From Lachnoclostridium phytofermentans (GTDB lineage Bacteria > Bacillota > Clostridia > Lachnospirales > Lachnospiraceae), in the NCBI GenBank assembly GCA_003526525.1, contig DPVV01000319.1, forward strand, positions 1 to 14,120: 14,120 bases of DNA, given 5' to 3'. The notes beneath the pieces were generated by a model that saw only the letters and a list, made by a program, of their open reading frames with translations, ran no database searches and was not told the DNA's origin. The position numbers were made by a program, and so were the translations under genes. Each line of letters starts with the position of its first letter. Positions within the stretch are counted from its first letter, which is position 1. Below, one piece after another: positions 1 through 5,216 of this stretch.

Positions 1-14
1 CGCTCTTCCGATCT
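1..14. other. Illumina adapter remnant
   Basis: The first bases, CGCTCTTCCGATCT, equal the 3' end of the standard Illumina TruSeq/Nextera-era sequencing adapter. They interrupt the permease reading frame that otherwise runs up to base 15. They are almost certainly artefact, not genome, and mark a contig edge. Confidence 0.93.
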
Positions 15-104
15 CAATATGCCAAATACCAAGGAATAGCCAACTGCGAGCAGCGCATAACACATTCCAAGCGTTAGGCCATTAAATATCTGTTGTCCAA
101 TCAT
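15..104 (-). CDS. livH: LivH-like branched-chain amino acid ABC permease, 5' fragment
   Basis: Only the first 30 codons are present; the rest lies beyond the adapter-contaminated edge. The ATG at 104-102 follows an AAGGTG ribosome binding site. The peptide begins MIGQQIFNGLTLGMCYALLA and continues into a hydrophobic VGYSLVFGIL segment. This is the typical start of LivH-family membrane permeases, which have a first helix of the form GLxxGxxYALxAxGxxLxFG. It follows the Liv-type binding protein on the same strand, as in livJ-livHMGF operons. The product would be one of the two membrane subunits of an amino acid importer. Family assignment is strong for such a short piece, but the substrate cannot be told. 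Confidence 0.82.
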
Positions 105-118
105 TTATTCACCTTTAT

Positions 119-171
119 GGGGCTTGGCAAAACCATAGGTATGTAGCAAACTATTCCGTTTTGCCAGCCCC
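119..171 (-). promoter_or_regulatory. Intercistronic stem-loop between livJ and livH
   Basis: GGGGCTTGGCAAAAC at 119-133 pairs with GTTTTGCCAGCCCC at 158-171, giving a 14-bp GC-rich stem with one bulged base. Within the 24-base loop, ATAG (135-138) can also pair with CTAT (151-154). No U-run follows on the minus strand (next comes ATAAAGGTG, the livH ribosome binding site), so it is not a classic terminator. Stem-loops of this sort behind a binding-protein gene often stabilise the upstream message or lower expression of the permease. That role is inferred here. Confidence 0.7.
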
Positions 172-190
172 CCTTTCTTGTCTATCTAGC

Positions 191-1351
191 CTAGTTCATC
201 TTTACAAATTTTCCACCTTGAATTGTTACTTTTACAAATGCTTTATCTACATTACCATTTTCATCAAACTTCGTCTGACCTGTTACACCTTCGTAATCTA
301 CTTCTGCTAATGCATTTCGAACAGCTTCCTTATCTGTAGAACCTGCTTTTTCAATTGCAGATAATAACATACCAACGGAGTCATAAGCCTGTGAAGTTAA
401 AGCACTTGGTTTGTTACCAAATTCTTTTTCAAAAGCACTAACATAGTTTTTAATCTTTTCATCCTTAGATTCAGAGAAGAAGATAACTGGGAAACATACA
501 CCTTCTATTGCTAAGCCGCCAAGTTCAATTAATTGTTGGCTATATGAATTAGAGAAACCAACTACTTTAATATCAGAATTAATCTGCTTATATTGCTTTG
601 CAACGGGAGCTACAAGATTGTACATACCAGCGCAGATTACTACATCAGCTCCTGCCTGATTTAACTTTGTGATTGCTGGGCTGTAGTCATCAGACCCTTC
701 TACAACTTCTTCATGTGCTACGATAGAGACACCATCTATACCAAGTTTCTCAACTAATTCTTTGATAATCTTGGAGGTGTTTGTTCCCCAGTCTGTCTTT
801 ATAGAAATAATACCAATGTTCTTCTTTCCAAGGTCATTGACTGCGATATCAATACTTGCTGCTGCCTCGGCGCTGATAACCGTATTATTTCTGAATATGT
901 AATCACCCACTAAACTATAGTCTGGATGAGATGCGGAAGGAGAGATCTCAATCAATTTATTCTCTTGATAAATAGGTGCTGCTGTTAAACATACACCAGA
1001 AGAGAAATGTCCGATAACACCTGCAATATCACCCTCACTGACAATCTTCTGAGCAATGGTTGCTGCTTCTTCTGAGGAATTCTTATCATCGTACTGTACA
1101 ATTTTAATCTGCTTTCCTAATACGCCACCTTTTTTATTCCATTCATCCGCCATCATCTTGGCTGCATTGGTAAATCCAATCCCATATTCTGCATTATCAC
1201 CAGTCATTGGTCCTGCTACAGCTATTTTGATGGTTTCAGCACTGGAACTATCCCCCGATGTTGTTTTACCTTTGTTCGCACACCCCGTCATACTTGAAAC
1301 TACAATAGCCACTAATGAAATCAACCCAAATACTCTTTTTAATTTTCTCAT
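191..1351 (-). CDS. livJ: Liv-type ABC transporter substrate-binding lipoprotein
   Basis: A 386-residue extracellular solute-binding protein of the Peripla_BP_6 (Leu/Ile/Val-binding) family. It starts with MRKLKRVFG, a hydrophobic stretch and the lipobox MTGC, so Cys24 would be lipidated and hold it on the outer face of the membrane. The mature part opens with IKIAVAGPMTGDNAEYG, the family's typical first strand and ligand loop. Later it has VIGHFSSGVCLTAAPIYQ and the ENKLIEISPSASHP block. The chosen start is the ATG at 1351, preceded by AGGGACGAGG; an in-frame TTG at 1369 would add six residues ahead of the signal peptide and has a poor ribosome binding site. It lies 45 bp behind the desulfidase-like gene and 86 bp ahead of the permease, so the three look co-transcribed. 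The neighbour suggests cysteine or another thiol amino acid as ligand, but that is inference. Confidence 0.93.
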   Translation of the reverse strand: MRKLKRVFGLISLVAIVVSSMTGCANKGKTTSGDSSSAETIKIAVAGPMTGDNAEYGIGFTNAAKMMADEWNKKGGVLGKQIKIVQYDDKNSSEEAATIAQKIVSEGDIAGVIGHFSSGVCLTAAPIYQENKLIEISPSASHPDYSLVGDYIFRNNTVISAEAAASIDIAVNDLGKKNIGIISIKTDWGTNTSKIIKELVEKLGIDGVSIVAHEEVVEGSDDYSPAITKLNQAGADVVICAGMYNLVAPVAKQYKQINSDIKVVGFSNSYSQQLIELGGLAIEGVCFPVIFFSESKDEKIKNYVSAFEKEFGNKPSALTSQAYDSVGMLLSAIEKAGSTDKEAVRNALAEVDYEGVTGQTKFDENGNVDKAFVKVTIQGGKFVKMN

Positions 1352-1396
1352 ATTCCTCGTCCCTTTCAATATTCCATTTTTTGTGTTTTGTGCTAC

Positions 1397-2650
1397 TTAG
1401 TTTAACATTATCTTTACTATTACTTCGTCTGTTTCCTGCATTCCCTCCTTTGCTAAAGTTACCACTCCGTCAATCGTCTTTTGAATTGTATCCTTTACAA
1501 TACCATCGCCAGATAGAAAGCCTTTCCCCTTTAGACTTATCATGGTAGCAACAATTGCTGCATCTACTGCAGACGCAATCTTAGCTGCACAGGAGGACTT
1601 TGCCCCATCACAAACGATTCCTGATACATTTGCTAGCGTATTGATGATAGTCTGGTTAATTTGTTCTTCGTTTCCACCATATAAATAGGTAATTCCTGCA
1701 CCTGCTCCTGCAGCTGCACTTACCGCCCCACAATAAGCTGACAATCTTCCAATTTCAGATTTTTGATATATTGCAATCAGATTACTGATTATAAGGGCCC
1801 TTAGAATTTTTTCATCCTCTACATCTAACATTTTTCCAAATTCAATGACTGGAAGAGATACTGTCATTCCCTGATTGCCACTGCCTGAATTGATGATGAC
1901 AGGAAGTTCACATCCATTCATTCTTGCATCGGATCCTGCTGCTGGCATAGCCTTTGCTCTGATTTTTACATCATCACCGTAAACATCCAATAATGTTGAT
2001 CCAACATTGACACCATATGTATTACGAAGACCTTCTTTTGCAATCTTTGTGTTATATTCGATTTGTCTTTCTAAGATTGGTCTTACTTCTTCGATATCTA
2101 CCTGGTTCGCAAATTCTAAGATACTCGCTACACTTAAGACACTATAATCTACGGTACTTCCATCACAATCTTCAATTTCTTCTTCAAAGATAACAACGCC
2201 ATCTTTTTCAATGCGAGCTATCCCTGTATGTGTTTTTACTAATTCAACCAAAGAGGAGTTCTCCCCTTTTTTCATATGTACGATAATATGTAACTTCTCT
2301 GTCGTTTGAAGAAATTTTGTTTGACAAAATCCAGTTGTTAAAAGGCGTTTCGTTTCTTCCAAATCCTCTTCTGTTACCGTAGTTAGCACTTCCAGTTTTT
2401 TGTTTGCATCACCGCCAATCATACCTACGATAGCAGCAGCTTCAATACCTTTAAGATTTTTCGTCATAGGAACGACTACGCTCTTGGCATTTTTTATTAT
2501 ATTAGAACTGCATTCCACAGTAAGTTCGTCTGGCATATCACCAAGTACTTCTCTGGCTTTTGCTGAGGCAAGTGCTATTGCAATCGGTTCTGTACATCCT
2601 AAAGCAGGAACTAGTTCAGCTTTCAGAATATCAATCATTTTTTTGTACAT
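1397..2650 (-). CDS. cyuA: UPF0597 / L-cysteine desulfidase-like iron-sulfur enzyme
   Basis: A 417-residue protein of the UPF0597 family (E. coli YhaM/CyuA; archaeal L-cysteine desulfidase), related to the catalytic alpha chain of iron-sulfur L-serine dehydratases. Known members use a [4Fe-4S] cluster to split L-cysteine into pyruvate, ammonia and sulfide. Visible signatures are LGCTEPIAIA with Cys19, the NGCELPVIINSGSGNQG block near 245-261, AYCGAVSAAAGAGAG with Cys307, and VCDGAKSSC with Cys347 and Cys354. Cys19, Cys307 and Cys347 are the likely cluster ligands. It is cytoplasmic, with no signal peptide, and full length for the family. The ATG at 2650 has AAGGTGAG five bases upstream. It is the first gene of an operon with Liv-type transport genes, which fits import of an amino acid that this enzyme degrades. 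Activity on another substrate, for example a serine-like one, remains possible. Confidence 0.88.
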   Translation of the reverse strand: MYKKMIDILKAELVPALGCTEPIAIALASAKAREVLGDMPDELTVECSSNIIKNAKSVVVPMTKNLKGIEAAAIVGMIGGDANKKLEVLTTVTEEDLEETKRLLTTGFCQTKFLQTTEKLHIIVHMKKGENSSLVELVKTHTGIARIEKDGVVIFEEEIEDCDGSTVDYSVLSVASILEFANQVDIEEVRPILERQIEYNTKIAKEGLRNTYGVNVGSTLLDVYGDDVKIRAKAMPAAGSDARMNGCELPVIINSGSGNQGMTVSLPVIEFGKMLDVEDEKILRALIISNLIAIYQKSEIGRLSAYCGAVSAAAGAGAGITYLYGGNEEQINQTIINTLANVSGIVCDGAKSSCAAKIASAVDAAIVATMISLKGKGFLSGDGIVKDTIQKTIDGVVTLAKEGMQETDEVIVKIMLN

Positions 2651-2699
2651 GTGTTCTCACCTTTTCCTTATCTTTTCTCTTGTTTCATTCAGTTTTCAC

Positions 2700-2716
2700 T
2701 GTACCATCTTGATACA
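2700..2716. promoter_or_regulatory. Degenerate 17-bp operator-like dyad over the cyuA start point
   Basis: TGTACCATCTTGATACA is an imperfect palindrome that matches the perfect palindrome at 2861-2877 at 14 of 17 positions. It sits at the predicted transcription start of the cyuA promoter. The shared pattern TGTAyCAT-n-wTGATACA looks like a binding site for a dimeric regulator. The protein is not known. Confidence 0.55.
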
Positions 2717-2719
2717 CTA

Positions 2720-2748
2720 ATAATATACTAAAACAGGATGGATTTCAA
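2720..2748 (-). promoter_or_regulatory. Sigma-A-type promoter of the cyuA-liv operon
   Basis: On the minus strand, TTGAAA (2748-2743) and TATTAT (2725-2720) are separated by exactly 17 bases. The predicted start near 2713 leaves a leader of about 60 bases before the cyuA ATG. The dyad at 2700-2716 covers this start point, which would suit repression. Confidence 0.65.
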
Positions 2749-2860
2749 TATCATTTTGTGCAATTTAACCTATTTATAGCATCTTTGTTAATTATATATT
2801 ATACACATTTACCTTTTATATAATTTTCAATGAATGATTAGTGCACTTTTACAATGCATT

Positions 2861-2877
2861 TGTATCATTATGATACA
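2861..2877. promoter_or_regulatory. Perfect 17-bp palindrome, upstream operator
   Basis: TGTATCATTATGATACA is a perfect inverted repeat with a single central base. Its centre lies 161 bp from that of the related dyad at 2700-2716. It also lies inside a possible plus-strand promoter (TTGTAT at 2860-2865, 17 bases, ATATTA at 2883-2888) that would serve the small ORF at 2920. It could therefore control both directions or allow DNA looping. Confidence 0.6.
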
Positions 2878-2919
2878 CCCTAATATTAACTTGTCTCATT
2901 ATTATCGAAAGGAACACTC

Positions 2920-3066
2920 ATGAAATGCTTCAAATCTAGATTCCTAACTATAGATAATTTCGGGATAACTATGTATAGATGTGAAGGCCTTGGTAACCCT
3001 GTAACTATATGGTTGAGGAATGGCCTCAGATATGATATAATAGCGAAGAACTTTGAAAAGAAATAA
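2920..3066 (+). CDS. Possible small protein, 48 residues, unknown
   Basis: An ATG at 2920 preceded by GAAAGGA (2907-2913, six bases before the ATG) opens a 48-codon frame ending in TAA at 3064-3066. Three bases later the cyclophilin ribosome binding site (AAAGGAG) begins. The product starts MKCFKSRFLTIDNFGITMYR and ends in a lysine-rich FEKK. It has two cysteines (Cys3, Cys21) and no clear membrane segment, and I do not recognise it. A good ribosome binding site and tight junction with the next gene favour translation. Against it, the best cyclophilin promoter lies inside this frame. It could be a real small gene, a leader peptide or a chance ORF. Confidence 0.35.
   Translation: MKCFKSRFLTIDNFGITMYRCEGLGNPVTIWLRNGLRYDIIAKNFEKK
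3013..3041 (+). promoter_or_regulatory. Sigma-A promoter of the cyclophilin gene
   Basis: TTGAGG (3013-3018) and TATAAT (3036-3041) are spaced by 17 bases, about 40 bases ahead of the cyclophilin ATG. A short dyad, TGAGG (3014-3018) with CCTCA (3024-3028), overlaps the -35 box and spacer. Confidence 0.75.
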
Positions 3067-3080
3067 TAAAGGAGAATATC

Positions 3081-3605
3081 ATGGCAGAAAAAAATCCTAT
3101 TGTTACATTTGAAATGGAAAACGGAGATGTGATTAAGGCTGAACTTTATCCTGAAATCGCACCAACTTCCGTAAACAATTTTATATCCTTAATTAAGAAA
3201 GGTTATTATGATGGGCTTATCTTCCATCGTGTAATTAAAGGCTTCATGATTCAGGGTGGTTGCCCAGAAGGAAGCGGTATGGGTGGTCCTGGCTATTCTA
3301 TCCATGGTGAGTTCGCACAAAATGGATTCATCAATGATTTAAAGCATACCGAAGGCGTTTTATCCATGGCACGTTCCATGCGTCCAAACTCCGCAGGATC
3401 TCAGTTCTTTATTATGCATAAAAATTCCCCACACCTTGATGGTGCATATGCTGCTTTTGGTAAAGTAACAGAAGGAATGGACATTGTAAATAAAATTGCT
3501 GAGACAAAGGTTGATTACAATGATCGTCCTTTGGAAGAGCAGAAATTAAAGAAAGTTACTGTAGAAACTTTTGGTGTTGAATACGACGAACCAGAGAAAC
3601 TTTAA
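3081..3605 (+). CDS. Cyclophilin-type peptidyl-prolyl cis-trans isomerase
   Basis: A 174-residue single-domain cyclophilin that speeds cis-trans isomerisation of bonds before proline in folding proteins. The core reads FHRVIKGFMIQGG, with Arg50, Phe55 and Gln58 matching the catalytic Arg, Phe and Gln of human CypA. The NSAGSQFFI block (about 103-111) and HLDGAYAAFGKV (about 118-129) follow. The tryptophan that confers tight cyclosporin binding in CypA is a histidine here (His118), which is common in bacterial cyclophilins. There is no signal peptide, so the enzyme is cytoplasmic. The ATG at 3081 follows AAAGGAG at normal spacing. It has its own promoter and a strong terminator, so it is probably monocistronic or follows the small ORF. 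Confidence 0.96.
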   Translation: MAEKNPIVTFEMENGDVIKAELYPEIAPTSVNNFISLIKKGYYDGLIFHRVIKGFMIQGGCPEGSGMGGPGYSIHGEFAQNGFINDLKHTEGVLSMARSMRPNSAGSQFFIMHKNSPHLDGAYAAFGKVTEGMDIVNKIAETKVDYNDRPLEEQKLKKVTVETFGVEYDEPEKL

Positions 3606-3620
3606 TTTGTTCCATAAATT

Positions 3621-3662
3621 AAAAAAATCAGTCATGGATATATATCCGTGACTGATTTTTTT
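3621..3662. terminator. Two-way Rho-independent terminator
   Basis: TCAGTCA at 3628-3634 pairs with TGACTGA at 3649-3655, and the inner GGATAT pairs with ATATCC, with one T-G wobble between. The stem is flanked by seven A on the left and seven T on the right. It can stop the cyclophilin transcript (plus) and the esterase transcript (minus), whose genes converge here. Confidence 0.92.
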
Positions 3663-3762
3663 ATTCCATACTCTATGTTTATAACTGACTGATATTTTAA
3701 CTTAATCCATGCTCTTTCTACTAGTTTTACGCTCTATCTAGATTTAATCTTAAGGAGAATTT

Positions 3763-4842
3763 TTAAATCTGCCATCCCATAATCTTTTTAATCTTTTCTG
3801 TCAACTGTGTCGCAGCCTTTTGATGTGTCACTTTACTTGGATGCCAATCTGCCCCATAGCCATCCGCTTTATCTTGTTCTGTTAATCTAAAGGTAACTAT
3901 GTTATCATCTTTCGTTTCCTTTTGATAAAGAGTTACCGCCTCTTCTACCATTGGATATAGATTAGCACCCATCAGTCCCAAAGTACATAAAATGGTTGCA
4001 TCCCTATTCTTTTCTCTCACTACCTTTAGAAATTTTACATATTCATCTCGATATTCTTCGTGGCGTTCTTTTTTATCTTTACAATAGGTATTGTCATTCG
4101 TACCTAAATTAATAACGATAAGTTCTGGGATGTACTTAGAAAAATCCCATGGAACATTTTCTAATAATGGCATGTCTTTATACGTACCAAAGCATCTAGC
4201 TACACTTTGATAGTATTTTGGTACAATCTGAATTGTATCTTTTTTATCACTCTCTGTATATCCACTTACAATACCATAACCGCTATACGATACCATACTA
4301 TAATCGCTATTTAATTCTTTTGCAGTCAGATAAGCATATGCTTTGGTCACATTTTCAGTAGATGTTGTAAAATGTACTAATTCATTCTCTGCATCAACAC
4401 CATACCCGCAGGTAATGGAATCTCCAATAAATTCAATCTTGTGTGCCAAATCTTCGGTCTTCTTAGACGGTAAATCACTATGTAATATAATTTTCTCTAT
4501 CCCAATCATGGAATGGGGTGCTTCTGATATCTTTAAGATACGGACTTTAATCTCCTGCTTAATCCTACTTTCAAAGATTTTAACTATTTTTTGTTTTTCT
4601 TTTAGTGTATCGCAAAAAACAAGTTCTTCATTGATATACATTGCAAATCTTGCATAATCAGTCCCATTCTGTCCATGAACAGAACTATCGGAAACAAATG
4701 CGATTTCGACCAATTCAGTCTCACAGTGAAACTCGATTCCACTTCCTGATAAAGAAAGCCATCGAATTCCATCCTTAGAATACGTTCTACCAATTTGCTT
4801 TACATCACCGTAATCTCCACTCCATTCTTTCCTCTGTAACAT
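3763..4842 (-). CDS. CE2-like SGNH/GDSL carbohydrate esterase
   Basis: A 359-residue two-domain esterase like carbohydrate esterase family 2, whose members remove acetyl groups from xylan, glucomannan and related sugars. The N-terminal part (about 1-125) is a beta-rich jelly-roll-like domain starting with RTYSKDGIRWLSLSGSGIEF. The SGNH hydrolase domain follows. Its catalytic blocks are all present: GDSITCGYG (Ser142), SYSGYG (Gly188), LGTNDN (Asn249) and ADWHPS (Asp332 and His334). No signal peptide is visible, so it probably acts in the cytoplasm on imported acetylated oligosaccharides. The ATG at 4842 has GAGGAGG seven bases upstream. It stands alone on the minus strand, 375 bp behind the metallophosphoesterase and across a repeat-rich gap. 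The exact sugar is unknown. Confidence 0.88.
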   Translation of the reverse strand: MLQRKEWSGDYGDVKQIGRTYSKDGIRWLSLSGSGIEFHCETELVEIAFVSDSSVHGQNGTDYARFAMYINEELVFCDTLKEKQKIVKIFESRIKQEIKVRILKISEAPHSMIGIEKIILHSDLPSKKTEDLAHKIEFIGDSITCGYGVDAENELVHFTTSTENVTKAYAYLTAKELNSDYSMVSYSGYGIVSGYTESDKKDTIQIVPKYYQSVARCFGTYKDMPLLENVPWDFSKYIPELIVINLGTNDNTYCKDKKERHEEYRDEYVKFLKVVREKNRDATILCTLGLMGANLYPMVEEAVTLYQKETKDDNIVTFRLTEQDKADGYGADWHPSKVTHQKAATQLTEKIKKIMGWQI

Positions 4843-4863
4843 AACATTTCCTCCTCATAGTAA

Positions 4864-4963
4864 CAAGGATTTGTTTTATACATATCTCTATCTTGAGGGC
4901 GATTCTCTACAAGTTATCTTTCCTTCTCATGAAATCCAATAATGTATTTAAAACAAATCCTTG
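4864..4963. repeat. 100-bp region bounded by perfect 15-bp inverted repeats
   Basis: CAAGGATTTGTTTTA (4864-4878) is the exact reverse complement of TAAAACAAATCCTTG (4949-4963). Pairing can continue after a two-base bulge with TACAT (4879-4883) and ATGTA (4942-4946). The roughly 58-base centre holds no gene. It lies just upstream of the esterase ribosome binding site, so it would form a long hairpin in that transcript's leader. Alternatively it may be a small non-coding insertion. No clear target duplication is seen. Confidence 0.75.
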
Positions 4964-4980
4964 ATTCCGTACTTCTTATA

Positions 4981-5064
4981 CTAATCTTTCTTGTACTAAT
5001 CTTTCTTGTACTAATCTTTCTTGTACTAATCTTTCTTGTACTAATCTTTCTTGTACTAATCTTT
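4981..5064. repeat. 15-bp tandem repeat, 5 perfect copies plus a partial
   Basis: The unit CTAATCTTTCTTGTA occurs at 4981, 4996, 5011, 5026 and 5041 without any change, then nine bases of a sixth copy at 5056-5064. A decayed copy may precede it at about 4970-4980. The identity between copies suggests recent expansion by slipped-strand copying. There are no spacers, so it is not a CRISPR array. On the minus strand it can be read as KISTR pentapeptides from a TTG start, which I do not regard as a gene. Confidence 0.92.
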
Positions 5065-5073
5065 TTAACGTCA

Positions 5074-5179
5074 AAGCGGATACTTAGAATCCGCTTGCTC
5101 GTTACCTTACAGTAGCTCCGCTGTAAATTCAGTGGGTTCTTTAACACCCGCTGAGATGAAGATGCCAACCTGTAAGGTT
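5074..5179. repeat. Hairpin cluster with alternative pairing
   Basis: Four stems follow one another. AAGCGGAT/ATCCGCTT spans 5074-5096, TTACAG/CTGTAA spans 5107-5126, TCAGTGGGT/ACCCGCTGA spans 5129-5154 with one T-G pair, and AACC/GGTT spans 5167-5179. ACCTTACAG (5104-5112) is also a perfect complement of CTGTAAGGT (5170-5178), so TTACAG has two exclusive partners. The wobble pair forms only in plus-strand RNA, which hints that the plus strand is the structured one. It may be a dispersed intergenic repeat or a regulatory RNA; no known riboswitch class is recognised. Confidence 0.6.
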
Positions 5180-5216
5180 ATAATATCAAAGTAAATTATA
5201 AATGTAAACGAATGGA

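Larger units (their letters stand above)
4843..5216. other. Gene-free repeat-rich gap
   Basis: This 374-base stretch between the metallophosphoesterase and esterase genes is filled by the inverted repeat, the 15-bp tandem repeats and the hairpin cluster. I find no convincing protein gene, no clear esterase promoter and no U-tailed terminator behind the upstream gene. The esterase may therefore depend on read-through or on an unrecognised promoter. Confidence 0.6.

Noticed and set aside
119..171. Classic intrinsic terminator behind livJ
   Set aside because: The stem is strong but no U-run follows on the minus strand, and the livH ribosome binding site comes at once.
1352..1369. Earlier TTG start for the Liv-type binding protein
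   Set aside because: The downstream ATG has a better ribosome binding site and begins a normal lipoprotein signal peptide; the TTG adds an odd six-residue lead.
4981..5064. CRISPR-like array
   Set aside because: Repeat units are directly joined with no spacers, and no cas genes are present. The same holds for the 20-bp array at 6502-6639.
4914..5168. An 84-codon minus-strand frame of repeated KISTR pentapeptides
   Set aside because: It starts at a TTG without a ribosome binding site and is simply the 15-bp tandem repeat read in frame; the flanks are hairpin DNA.
5074..5179. Known riboswitch or T-box leader
   Set aside because: No T-box GGTGG core, no SAM, TPP, cobalamin or similar conserved core, and the element does not sit directly ahead of a biosynthetic gene.
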